Made by a program: the position numbers and the translations under genes | In this document: positions 26,370-35,405 of the stretch, piece after piece | Layout: the number at the start of each line of letters is the position of its first letter | Position numbering within the stretch: position 1 is the first letter of the stretch | Assembly: GCF_000252125.1 (NCBI RefSeq) | Contig: NZ_AHKF01000008.1 | Location: forward strand, 1-64,000 | Source: Flavobacterium frigoris PS1 | GTDB taxonomy: Bacteria; Bacteroidota; Bacteroidia; Flavobacteriales; Flavobacteriaceae | Length of the DNA: 64,000 nucleotides | Direction of reading: 5' to 3' | The notes under the pieces: generated by a model | Seen by the model: the letters and a program-made list of their open reading frames with translations, nothing else | Told to the model about the DNA's origin: nothing | Databases searched by the model: none

Positions 26370-26961
26370 TAAAAGGTTCTATTGTTGCTGATTCCTGAGC
26401 ATTAATGCCCTCACTTTTTATCACTTTTTGAATCGTCTTTAAAACTATTTTTAAATCTAACAAAAACGAAACATGATCAACATACCATACATCCAATTCA
26501 AATTTTGTATCCCAACTAATTGCATTTCTTCCATTCACCTGCGCCCAACCAGTAATACCCGGTCTAACCTCATGGCGCCTGTTTTGTAATGCAGAGTAAA
26601 GAGGTAGATACTGAACCAATAGAGGGCGTGGGCCTATCAAACTCATATCTCCCTTAATCACATTTAACAGCTGTGGTAACTCATCTAAAGAAGTTTTGCG
26701 CACAAATATACCGATTTTCGTTAAACGCTCAGCATCAGATAATAAATCTCCATTTTTATCTTTTTTATCGTTCATTGTTTTGAACTTGATAATTTTAAAA
26801 ATGGTACCGTCTTTACCTGGTCGAGATTGAAAAAAGAAAGGTTTGCCTTGGTTGGAAAAAAATAAACCAATAGTTACCAACAAAAATAACGGTGATAAAA
26901 TTAATAAAGCTGTTAACGCAATTAAGAAATCTAATATTGATTTGAATATGATTTTATACAT
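26359..26961 (-). CDS. PglC-like initiating sugar-1-phosphate transferase
   Basis: A 200-residue monotopic phosphoglycosyl transferase. The N-terminal re-entrant hydrophobic helix (about 11-32) is followed by the family motifs FFFQSRPGKDG, FKTM, RKTSLDELPQL (catalytic DE pair), LIGPRPLL and RPGITGWAQVNGRN. The short form without extra membrane segments is the PglC/WcaJ-C-terminal type. It would load a sugar-1-phosphate, probably diNAc-bacillosamine, onto undecaprenyl phosphate and so start repeat-unit synthesis. It is the only initiating transferase in the window. It abuts the upstream GT4 gene (next base) and overlaps the fused PglD-PglE gene by 11 bases. Confidence 0.92.
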   Translation of the reverse strand: MYKIIFKSILDFLIALTALLILSPLFLLVTIGLFFSNQGKPFFFQSRPGKDGTIFKIIKFKTMNDKKDKNGDLLSDAERLTKIGIFVRKTSLDELPQLLNVIKGDMSLIGPRPLLVQYLPLYSALQNRRHEVRPGITGWAQVNGRNAISWDTKFELDVWYVDHVSFLLDLKIVLKTIQKVIKSEGINAQESATIEPFNGK

Positions 26962-28182
26962 TTACTTTTTTCTTTGAATTTCTTCCAAAAAATCTACAAA
27001 CTTGTCGGCAAGATCGTTTCTAGAGAATTCACTTTCAGCCAATCTTCTGGAGTTCTCTCCGAATGCATCCGCAAGTTTCCGGTCATCTGCCAATTTAATC
27101 AATGCATTTGCAAAAGCTTCCGCATTATTGGGCGGCACCACTAGTCCACAATTATTCTCTTGTATGATATCCGCCAACCAACCTGGATAATTATTTAAAA
27201 CCGGTAAACCCGAAGAAATATAGTCGAAAAACTTATTTGGAGAAGTACCGTAATAAAATGCTGGCACATCCGCCAAGACCATCATGCCTATATCCGAATT
27301 AGCTACAATTTTATTAAGCTTAGATTTTGGCATGGGATCATAAAACCGACAATTCGAGAGATTTTCATTCACTGCCCTCGCAGCCAATTCCGGTTTCATT
27401 TTACCATCGCCAATAAAAGCCAATACAATGTCCAATCTTCCCTTCTGCTTTAATACTTCCGCTGCATCTAATACTGCATGCAAACCATTTGCGATCCCGT
27501 GTGCCCCGGTAAATATTGCAACAGTATCAGTCGGTTTAATTCCTTCCAAAACAAGCTCAGCTCTATTACCTGGCACAAATAAATCTAAGTCACAACCGTT
27601 AGGAATTAATGTGATTTGCTTATTTTTCTGTGAACGTTTTACAATTCCCTCGCAAATTCCGGGAGACAAGCCTATGCAAGCATCTGCTTTACTGTAGCTT
27701 ATTTTCTCTAAGACACTCATTCCCCAAAGAAGAAAAGGATTTTTCATACCCAAAGCTTTGGGCAACTCGGGCCAAAGATCACGTACTTCAAAAACGAATT
27801 TCTTCTTCTTACCAAATAATTTCATAAAGATCCCTGGTATCCCAGCAGTTAACGGAGTTGAAGTCGCAAATAAGATATCATACTCCTCTTTCATAGCCAC
27901 CTTAATTCCAAGTATTCCAAATTTTAGAAATATCCAAGCTCTTGCTGCAATACTATCACTATTGGAATAAGGTAAAGCTATTTGGATTACATCAATACCA
28001 TCAATATCTCCTCTATAAATCCCCTTTGTATCAGTTTCTGGTAAATTGAGTTTAGCGAATTCACCACAAACTACAGAAACAGTATGTCCTTTTTCTATTA
28101 AACGTCTGGCAAATTCATAAGAGCGAGTGGCACCGCCAATCGCAGGAGTAGTAAAATGTTGGTGAAAATAAAGAACTTTCAT
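26962..28182 (-). CDS. WbuB/PglA-like GT4 glycosyltransferase
   Basis: A 406-residue GT-B transferase close to the WbuB/PglA group. The N-terminus MKVLYFHQHFTTPAIGGATR gives the acceptor-side pattern; FEVRDLWPELPKALG (about 129-143) is the hallmark of WbuB-like enzymes. The donor domain has LAFIGDGKMKPELAARA, and the last part has GTSPNKFFDYISSGLPVL, which binds the nucleotide sugar. It directly precedes the PglC-like gene, so it probably adds the second sugar to the undecaprenyl-linked primer. WbuB in E. coli uses L-FucNAc; a HexNAc donor here is possible and not resolved. Confidence 0.85.
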   Translation of the reverse strand: MKVLYFHQHFTTPAIGGATRSYEFARRLIEKGHTVSVVCGEFAKLNLPETDTKGIYRGDIDGIDVIQIALPYSNSDSIAARAWIFLKFGILGIKVAMKEEYDILFATSTPLTAGIPGIFMKLFGKKKKFVFEVRDLWPELPKALGMKNPFLLWGMSVLEKISYSKADACIGLSPGICEGIVKRSQKNKQITLIPNGCDLDLFVPGNRAELVLEGIKPTDTVAIFTGAHGIANGLHAVLDAAEVLKQKGRLDIVLAFIGDGKMKPELAARAVNENLSNCRFYDPMPKSKLNKIVANSDIGMMVLADVPAFYYGTSPNKFFDYISSGLPVLNNYPGWLADIIQENNCGLVVPPNNAEAFANALIKLADDRKLADAFGENSRRLAESEFSRNDLADKFVDFLEEIQRKK

Positions 28183-28196
28183 TTATTTAAATATTT

Positions 28197-30080
28197 TTAA
28201 TCTTTAATTGTAATCGTAGTTGTAATTTGTGATTTAAAAGCAAAAGAAAGTGATTTGCCCTCTTTTTTTAAACCATAGTATTCTGAATCGTAAGACAAAC
28301 TGTTTCTAGGTTCAACTTTTTTATTATTTGACTGACTTTCAAAAGCAACAGAAAAATCATCTACATGCCAAATTTGTTCTTTAGCATATTGGTCTAATGA
28401 TAAAACCTCATCAATAACTGTCCACTTTGCTTTATACTTTGAAATTTTAATCGTTCGTGAATGAGTTGCACTATTGCTTAATTGCTGAAAGGCTTTAATG
28501 GTTCCATGAAAAATATAGTCATCATTTTTTTCTTCCCATGTTGCGCCTAGACATTGGGTCCAATAATACCATATAAAGCGACTTCCCTTCAGCATTTGGG
28601 ATTGATTATTTACGACCACGGTGTTATGTGCTTTTGTCCCGGTAAAATAATCCGAGAAATCTTTTGAAGTATTGTATTTATAGGTACCCGAATCGCGTAA
28701 GATATTTTGTCCTTTTACCCAAACATCCACATGTAAATTATCGGCATGAGAGGGCCTGTCTTTATGGTTGCCACATCTTACAAAAGTAAATGATTCATTT
28801 GTCCTACAAATGTAATAACCTCCATTTTCAAAACTTAATACACCAAAAGACTTGGTTAGCGGTTTGAAGCTATATTTTGGATTTGCTTTATTTTGAACCC
28901 AGCAATACTCTTCATTTATCACAACATCATCAAATAGTTTTTCTTTAGTCAAAATATGATGTAATGTATTTAATTGAGAACGATAATCTCTATACCCTGT
29001 ATTGGTAAGCGGGAAAAACAAAGCCCCATCATTAGCTCCATAGTTAGGCAAATAGCCATTTTCTTCTTGTTGACATTGATATAAAAAATTCAAGCTGGCA
29101 TACGCTCTTTGATACAAAAGTTTCGAAAAAGGTTTTTTATACGTCTCAGTAAGTGAAATTCCAAATGAGAATAACTGAATTACTACCCGATGATAATTCA
29201 TACTGAACTGAAGGAAAGTACCATCTTCGTAAACCTGATAAGCCACTTCTTGTTCCAGCCACTTTCTCCCTTTTTTTGCCCATTTCTTTGATTCAGGTAT
29301 GAAAGGAAATAACAATTCACTTAGGGTTAAAGCTAATGTTTCGGTTATGGCATGATTATTTCGAACAGCAATTCTAGAAAAATTAATGTGATAATACACA
29401 TGATGCAAAGACCAATAAATAGTGTTCTGGATTTTATTCCAACGTTCTTCGGTTAAAGCATCTGAATTTTTATAAAAATTCAAAACATACATCCAATTGA
29501 ATAATCGCAATGAAATCTCTTGACTGCACTTCCAGTTGGGCCCTTGATTTATTGGGTTGGCATCTATCCAACTTTCAATTTCGGAAAACACAAATTGAGA
29601 ATGGTCCTCCTCAAAATGATAATCGTTTCTTATAATAGTCAACAAATAGCTGAAGCGAGATTTTTCCCAAACATACTTTATGTCTCCGTTAGCAGGGTTA
29701 AAGTCATTTATTTCAGACCAATGCTTGGAAACATCGTATTTATAATTGGTTTCCGGATTGGTTATCCAGTCATAATTAGCCCCAAGAGTTTTCCAATCTG
29801 AACTAAAAAAACATAGTTCTCCATTAAGAATTTTTAAAGCTTTTTCCTTTAAAGACTCGTCCTTAATTTTCTCAAAAAACAAATGTTCCTTGCCTTCAAT
29901 AACAAAAGGTATAGCAGCTTTTTTCCACTCTTGAAGTGAAATAAAATATTTTTGTTCAGATTGCATAGGGTGTCTCTTCTTAAGAAAACCGCAGCGTTTT
30001 TCTACTTCATGAACAATTCTATAGGACGTATACCGAAGCCCCATATTCTGAAAAAGTTGAAAAGCTAATGTAATATTCAA
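28197..30080 (-). CDS. Heparinase II/III-family protein
   Basis: A 627-residue protein with the two-part architecture of heparinase II/III and alginate-lyase-like enzymes. An alpha/alpha-barrel N-terminal half contains NQGPNWKCSQEISLRLFNW (about 174-193) and AVRNNHAITETLAL (about 240). A beta-rich C-terminal half contains CGNHKDRPSHADNLHVDVW (about 430-448), with the histidine and tyrosine region. No signal peptide is evident. Proteins of this family inside capsule loci are thought to cleave or edit uronic-acid-containing polymer. The locus could make UDP-ManNAcA, UDP-GalNAcA and UDP-GlcA, so a uronate-containing substrate is reasonable. It lies 15 bases from the GT4 gene and 17 bases from the bi-domain oxidoreductase gene. 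Confidence 0.8.
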   Translation of the reverse strand: MNITLAFQLFQNMGLRYTSYRIVHEVEKRCGFLKKRHPMQSEQKYFISLQEWKKAAIPFVIEGKEHLFFEKIKDESLKEKALKILNGELCFFSSDWKTLGANYDWITNPETNYKYDVSKHWSEINDFNPANGDIKYVWEKSRFSYLLTIIRNDYHFEEDHSQFVFSEIESWIDANPINQGPNWKCSQEISLRLFNWMYVLNFYKNSDALTEERWNKIQNTIYWSLHHVYYHINFSRIAVRNNHAITETLALTLSELLFPFIPESKKWAKKGRKWLEQEVAYQVYEDGTFLQFSMNYHRVVIQLFSFGISLTETYKKPFSKLLYQRAYASLNFLYQCQQEENGYLPNYGANDGALFFPLTNTGYRDYRSQLNTLHHILTKEKLFDDVVINEEYCWVQNKANPKYSFKPLTKSFGVLSFENGGYYICRTNESFTFVRCGNHKDRPSHADNLHVDVWVKGQNILRDSGTYKYNTSKDFSDYFTGTKAHNTVVVNNQSQMLKGSRFIWYYWTQCLGATWEEKNDDYIFHGTIKAFQQLSNSATHSRTIKISKYKAKWTVIDEVLSLDQYAKEQIWHVDDFSVAFESQSNNKKVEPRNSLSYDSEYYGLKKEGKSLSFAFKSQITTTITIKD

Positions 30081-30096
30081 TTGGTTTACTTTTTAA

Positions 30097-32208
30097 TTAC
30101 AATTCAATCCATTGGTTGGTTTTTAAACTTTCAATAGCAGCAAATGAAGCTTTAGTCGTATTAACAATTTCTTCAAATGGAATCAAAGCCGGCCCACCAT
30201 TTTTAGCCTGATTGATTAATTTATGAAATTGATCTTTATGTCCTTTGTCCAATTTTGTTTTTAATTTAGAAAAACCTTTAAACCCAAAGCCTTCAGTTAC
30301 TCTAAAATTATCCATTATTAAAGTTCTTTCTTGTGAATACACCTCAACACGTTCTTTAGAATACGATTTTGAACCATTCGAAAAATAATTAATTACACCA
30401 GTTGACCCATTTTCATATTTTAGTAAGATAGTAGCATTATCTGTATTTTCCTCTGGGTTGACACCCATCGCATTCATACAAACCGCTTTTACTCTACTTC
30501 CTGTTAAATAGCTAATTAAATCGATAAAATGACAGGCTTCTCCAATGATTCTTCCACCACCAACTAACATATCATGCACCCAAACATTTGCTGGAATATC
30601 TCCTGCATTCATGGTAGCAATTATATTCATCTGTGAAGTTCCTAAAAGCGACTTCATTTTTTCAGCATGCGGAGAAAAACGTCTATTGAAACCAACCATA
30701 ACCGTTTTACCAGACTTTTGTTGAGCAGCAATTACAGCTTCCAACTCTTCAGTATTTAAGGCTAAAGGTTTTTCAACAAAAACATGTTTTCCTGCTTCTA
30801 AACTTTTTACAGTCATTCCCGCATGTAGGTTGTGTCTTGTTGTTATTAAAACTAAATCTACTTCATCATCTTTTAATACGTCATCTACGTTTGTAGTAGA
30901 ATGCGAAAAGCCATGTTTTTGAGCCATTGCAGTACCACTAACACCACCTTTACTAGCAATGTATTTATAATTAGCACCACTGCCCTTTAATGCAGGCAAC
31001 ATAGTCATTTTAGTAAAGTTACCCGATCCAATAACTCCAATAACTCCTTTTTGACCTGTATAATTGGCTTCTTTTAATTGAATTGTATTGCTTGGCACCA
31101 CAACACTTTCATTATATTTTAATATCGAGGCAATCGATTTACTGGAACCAATCTCACCATAGATTTGCAAATAATTATCTAACGGAATTATTTCGGTGAT
31201 CATTTCATTTACCTGAAGCTTTCCTGAAGATATAGATTGTAAAACGGCTTCAAAATTTCTTTTTTCTGTCCATCTAACAAAAGCCAAAGGATAATCTATT
31301 CCTCTATTTTCATAATTTTCATCATATCGTCCAGGTCCATACGAACAGGAAACCTGAAATGATAATTCTTTTTCGTAAAATTCAGCCCTGCTTAAATTTA
31401 AACCTATAACACCAACCAAAATGATACGTCCTCTTTTTCGTGACATTTTAGCCGCTTGTGAAATAATTTCATCCGTTTTTGCAGAAGCTGTTATTATAAC
31501 TCCGTCAGCACCAATTCCATTAGTATTTTCTTCAACAAATTTTACAACATCTCCATTTCTTGGATTAAAAGGAATAATCCCCCACTGTTTCGCCAAAGCT
31601 AATTTGCTTTCATCAATATCTACACCAATAACCTTGCAACCATTGGCCACTAACAATTGAGCAGTTAACAATCCTATTAATCCTAAACCGGTGACAACTA
31701 TCGTTTCAGCAAGTGTCGGGCTTAATAACCGAATTCCTTGCAAACCGATGGAACCTATAACCGTAAAAGCGGCTTGTTCATCAGACACATTATCAGGAAT
31801 ATGAGCTACCAAGTTTTTAGGAATAGATACAAATTCAGCATGCTGCCCGTTTGAAGCAACACGATCGCCTACTTTAAATTCACTCACCCCTTCTCCAACG
31901 GCTATTACTTTCCCTACATTACAATACCCTAAAGGAAGTGGTTCACCTAACTTATTAAAGACAGCTTCTAATGTTGGCATCAGCCCTTCTGTTTTAATCT
32001 TATCAAGAACTTGCTTCACCCTATCCGGCTGTTGACGGGCTTTAGATATTAGGTTTGATTTTCCAAACTCTACCAACATCCGCTCCGTCCCTAATGAAAC
32101 CAAAGAACGGGTAGTTTGTATTAATACGGTTCCTCTAGCTACTTGTGGAGCGGGAACTTCTTCTAATATTGTTTGTCCCGTTTTAAAGGATTGTATGATT
32201 TGTTTCAT
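30097..32208 (-). CDS. Bi-domain oxidoreductase (zinc-type dehydrogenase + Gfo/Idh/MocA)
   Basis: A 703-residue fusion. Residues about 1-360 form a medium-chain dehydrogenase domain (GYCNVGKVIAVGEGVSEFKVGDRV, VTGLGLIGLLTAQLL). Residues about 385-703 form a Gfo/Idh/MocA dehydrogenase domain (VIGVIGSGNFTKMTMLPAL, VFVEKPLALN and GEACHFIDLISYLTGS). The EKP lysine is present. This pairing is known as a bi-domain-containing oxidoreductase and usually sits next to a heparinase II/III gene in capsule loci, as here. The substrate is unknown, probably a sugar or uronic acid-derived intermediate. It ends 17 bases before the heparinase gene and begins one base after the CapK-like gene. Confidence 0.85.
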   Translation of the reverse strand: MKQIIQSFKTGQTILEEVPAPQVARGTVLIQTTRSLVSLGTERMLVEFGKSNLISKARQQPDRVKQVLDKIKTEGLMPTLEAVFNKLGEPLPLGYCNVGKVIAVGEGVSEFKVGDRVASNGQHAEFVSIPKNLVAHIPDNVSDEQAAFTVIGSIGLQGIRLLSPTLAETIVVTGLGLIGLLTAQLLVANGCKVIGVDIDESKLALAKQWGIIPFNPRNGDVVKFVEENTNGIGADGVIITASAKTDEIISQAAKMSRKRGRIILVGVIGLNLSRAEFYEKELSFQVSCSYGPGRYDENYENRGIDYPLAFVRWTEKRNFEAVLQSISSGKLQVNEMITEIIPLDNYLQIYGEIGSSKSIASILKYNESVVVPSNTIQLKEANYTGQKGVIGVIGSGNFTKMTMLPALKGSGANYKYIASKGGVSGTAMAQKHGFSHSTTNVDDVLKDDEVDLVLITTRHNLHAGMTVKSLEAGKHVFVEKPLALNTEELEAVIAAQQKSGKTVMVGFNRRFSPHAEKMKSLLGTSQMNIIATMNAGDIPANVWVHDMLVGGGRIIGEACHFIDLISYLTGSRVKAVCMNAMGVNPEENTDNATILLKYENGSTGVINYFSNGSKSYSKERVEVYSQERTLIMDNFRVTEGFGFKGFSKLKTKLDKGHKDQFHKLINQAKNGGPALIPFEEIVNTTKASFAAIESLKTNQWIEL

Positions 32209-32209
32209 T

Positions 32210-33583
32210 TTATTTATTTAAATAAGATTTTACAGCTCTAAATTTACCTGTATTTTCTCTTTCTATTTCATTAACATATTCAAAATTGACTTCCAGTTTT
32301 GGGCTTATTTTAGAGTGAACTATTTTTCTAAGTGCGTTTTCTTCACTTTCCAGATAACTTTCCCTTTTTACTATTCTTATAATTATTTCTCCCAATTTTT
32401 TCTGAACAACTTGAGCTTCTACAATATTAACAGTGTCTTTAAAAAGATAATCAAAGCGTAAAATTTTATTACCTTCAGGCGTTAGTACAAAATCTTCATT
32501 TCTCCCGTTTATTTTACTAATTGTTTTAGAATGTCTACCACACGAGCAGTTTGAATCAATCCAAGTAGCTGTGTCACCTACTTTATATCTTATAAAAGGC
32601 ATTGCCAAGTTTGTAAACCCTGTAGCTAAAACTTCACCTGTTCTTGAGCCATCATCGTTAAGAATTGGATTGTGACATTCCAAAACACCATATTCAAAAT
32701 CCTCATGAAATAAATCATTTTCACATCTTGACGCATTTCCACAACCTTCTGAAAAGCCATATTGATCCGTAACTAAACAACCAAAAACCTTAGAAATCTT
32801 TTCTCGTTGATAACCCAGTAGTGCTTCTGCGCCTGTAAATATTACCTTAGGAGACTGAGTGATTTTCAAACCTAATTCTTCTATTGAAGAAGCTATTGAA
32901 AATAATATGGATGGATAGCCAGCATAGTAAGCAAAACCGCCCTTATTTAAACGATTTACTATACTTGGTACTTTTTCAAGACTCATATGATGCATGGTAA
33001 ATATTGTCTGCTTCATCGCCCAATTTTCACGCCAAAAAGGAGGACTGGACTGACTAATAGGCACAACAACCTGACCAGTAAAAGTCGCAAATCGATCAGA
33101 TGGTTCAACTCCAAATCTAGCTCTATGCCTAAACCAAAGAGCCCACCGATATCTTACTGCATCCTGAGAGAAATTAAACTGCAGAGATTTCCCTGTACTT
33201 CCAGACGTGTGTGAATGCAAGACTTTACCTTTAAAATTTGGGTTTATTAGGTCTTTATAGTTATTTCTTACATCTTCTTTCGTAAGTATTGGTATGCGTT
33301 TTAAATCTTCAAGACTATTAATACTCTTTGCCGTTAAATTAATCTCCTTAAATATTCTTTTATAATAAGGAATATTTTCATCACAATAGCCAATCAGTTT
33401 CCGGAGTTGATCTAATTGATATGCTTCTATTTGCTTTTCACCGAACCATTCCGTTTTCTTCAAAAAGACATATGTATTTTTAAAATCCCCTCCTAGTCTA
33501 GAATTCATCTCATAAAAACCTTTTAGTGTACATGCAATATTTTGGCAACTTATTGGTAGCTTATTATATATTTTTTCTCTCAT
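32210..33583 (-). CDS. CapK/phenylacetate-CoA ligase-like adenylate-forming enzyme
   Basis: A 457-residue adenylate-forming enzyme of the CapK/PaaK-like group. The P-loop HTSGSTGKSLQF lies near residue 130, and the later adenylate-binding region is QYGFSEGCGNASRC. The C-terminal motif FIRYKVGDTATW followed by SKINGRNEDFV is typical of these ligases. It activates a carboxylic acid with ATP. CapK-like genes in capsule loci may serve to attach an acyl or amino-acid-like group to a sugar. No carrier protein gene was seen in the window. It is one base from the bi-domain oxidoreductase gene, so it belongs to the same operon. The acid substrate is unknown. Confidence 0.8.
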   Translation of the reverse strand: MREKIYNKLPISCQNIACTLKGFYEMNSRLGGDFKNTYVFLKKTEWFGEKQIEAYQLDQLRKLIGYCDENIPYYKRIFKEINLTAKSINSLEDLKRIPILTKEDVRNNYKDLINPNFKGKVLHSHTSGSTGKSLQFNFSQDAVRYRWALWFRHRARFGVEPSDRFATFTGQVVVPISQSSPPFWRENWAMKQTIFTMHHMSLEKVPSIVNRLNKGGFAYYAGYPSILFSIASSIEELGLKITQSPKVIFTGAEALLGYQREKISKVFGCLVTDQYGFSEGCGNASRCENDLFHEDFEYGVLECHNPILNDDGSRTGEVLATGFTNLAMPFIRYKVGDTATWIDSNCSCGRHSKTISKINGRNEDFVLTPEGNKILRFDYLFKDTVNIVEAQVVQKKLGEIIIRIVKRESYLESEENALRKIVHSKISPKLEVNFEYVNEIERENTGKFRAVKSYLNK

Positions 33584-33673
33584 ATTTTAATCTTAGGAGG
33601 ATTCATTTTATTTTTTATTTAAAAAATTGTTGTTTACGATTTATTTGAATTTACTATCTACAAGAAATCAATA

Positions 33674-34612
33674 TTATAGGTTGTCGTAAATTTTTAAAAT
33701 TTCCTTAAAACTATTTTTAACTTCATATACTTGTTTATCGAGTACAAAGTCTAAAAATAATTTTTCTAGTTCTTCAAAATCACTGAACATAATTACTCCT
33801 TTAGGCCTATCAACAACATTCGTTGCAAAAACTGGCAAACCATAATACAATGCTTCTTTTACCGATAATGAATCTCCATCCATAGTTGTTGCCCTAATAA
33901 ATGCACTGGAATTGCGCAGTATATTTATAAAATCATGACTTGAATTTATAATATAAACATTTGGAGGTATATTTATATTTTTTGATCTAAAAAAATCAAA
34001 ATAAGTTCCAGATGAATCAGAAAATATAAGTCCATAATTTTTATTTTTTGAAAAAAAATTAATTAATTCAGAACCACAATAAATCTCATTACCCAAATTA
34101 TCTGTTACATAACTACTAGCATTTGTTGCAAAAACTAAATCATATTTTTTTTTAAATATTTCTAATTGATATAATACCTCCTTTGATAAAGGCATAATTT
34201 CATCCTCTATAGGAGGTATAAATGCGCCAACTTGATAAACATTCTGCTTTTTATAATTAAGTGCATTTTTGAAACTAAAACTATTTAACACTATCGAAAC
34301 GTTACAAATTTTTAAAGACAATACATCGAATAGGTTTTTATAATCATACTTCCCATGATATGTCACAATTACCTTTTTAAATAAAATTCTAAAGAAAAAA
34401 ACAAAAAACAAACGATGTGCTTTTTTACTTAAATGTATATGAATAATTTTAGCTCTAAATATCTTTTTTAAAATACTTATTAAATTTCGTTCTTTCGAAT
34501 AATCAAGAATTTCAGTAGAAATTCCTTCCTCTTTCAAAGAGTACATTAAACGCCGAACATGTATTGAAACTCCTCCTATTGGTGGAGGCGATTTTGCGAA
34601 TTGTAGAATCAT
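33674..34612 (-). CDS. GT4-like glycosyltransferase
   Basis: A 312-residue GT-B-like protein. The N-terminus has MILQFAKSPPPIGGVSIHVR, the glycine-rich acceptor loop of family 4. A later stretch has SFIRATTMDGDSLSVKEALYYGLPV (about 237-261), the donor-site region with Glu, followed by FATNVVDRPKGV. The length is short for family 4 and the middle is diverged, so specificity cannot be assigned. The gap between it and the CapK-like gene, 90 bases, contains no gene. The upstream GT2 gene ends five bases before its start. Confidence 0.75.
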   Translation of the reverse strand: MILQFAKSPPPIGGVSIHVRRLMYSLKEEGISTEILDYSKERNLISILKKIFRAKIIHIHLSKKAHRLFFVFFFRILFKKVIVTYHGKYDYKNLFDVLSLKICNVSIVLNSFSFKNALNYKKQNVYQVGAFIPPIEDEIMPLSKEVLYQLEIFKKKYDLVFATNASSYVTDNLGNEIYCGSELINFFSKNKNYGLIFSDSSGTYFDFFRSKNINIPPNVYIINSSHDFINILRNSSAFIRATTMDGDSLSVKEALYYGLPVFATNVVDRPKGVIMFSDFEELEKLFLDFVLDKQVYEVKNSFKEILKIYDNL

Positions 34613-34617
34613 TAGTA

Positions 34618-35391
34618 CTATTTAAATTTTCTAACTATACTATATAAATATTTTAATGTATTAACAATAACCAACAATTGTTGTTCAAGAAAGCTTGAAT
34701 ATTGTTTAGAAACTATAAAATTTTCTTTTAAAATAAATTTGGAATCACTTGTTTTTGAAAAACCTTCGCTTGCATCGCAAATTGCTATGCAAAATTCTTT
34801 CAGATACAAAAATTTTACTCCTTTATTTAACGTATAGTAAATAAAATCATAATCTGCATTGATTCTAAAATTCAAGTTGAAGGGTTTACTTTTAGCAAGT
34901 TCCGTTTTCACAAATTGACATTGATGACTTGAAGGAGGCCCCATCCAAATTAACCTTAACCTTCGTGCTGATAATCGTTTTATAATTTGTTTGTTTTTTG
35001 ATAAAACATCCGAGTATATAACAGAAATTCCCTCTAAAGACTTTTGTTTTTCTATAAATATTTTCTCTAAAATAGTTGAATCACTAAATAGATCACCTGA
35101 ATTCATATAAATAATCCATGCGCCTTTTGCTAAATCCGTACCTTTATTCATTGCGTCATATATTCCCTTATCCTTTCCTGAGATAATAGTTGCAATTTTA
35201 TGTTTGTATTTATTTATTATATCAACTGTCCCATCGGATGAACCACCATCTATTGTAATATAATCTATATTACTGTATGTTTGGTTAATAACACTCTCAA
35301 TAGTGTTTTCAATATTTGTTACATCGTTGTAAACAACTGTGACAATACTTATTAAAGGTAGTTTTAGATCTGGTGAGGCGGAATCTTTCAT
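34618..35391 (-). CDS. GT2 glycosyltransferase
   Basis: A 257-residue family 2 transferase of the WcaE/WbbD-like short type. It reads ISIVTVVYNDVTNIENTIES, then IDGGSSDGTVDI (about 48-59) and the metal-site-containing MNSGDLFSD near residue 97. It ends in a mildly hydrophobic and basic tail. It lies 15 bases downstream of the Wzy gene and five bases before the next GT gene. It adds one sugar of the block B repeat unit; the donor is unknown. Confidence 0.85.
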   Translation of the reverse strand: MKDSASPDLKLPLISIVTVVYNDVTNIENTIESVINQTYSNIDYITIDGGSSDGTVDIINKYKHKIATIISGKDKGIYDAMNKGTDLAKGAWIIYMNSGDLFSDSTILEKIFIEKQKSLEGISVIYSDVLSKNKQIIKRLSARRLRLIWMGPPSSHQCQFVKTELAKSKPFNLNFRINADYDFIYYTLNKGVKFLYLKEFCIAICDASEGFSKTSDSKFILKENFIVSKQYSSFLEQQLLVIVNTLKYLYSIVRKFK

Positions 35392-35405
35392 TTTTAGACG
35401 GATTA

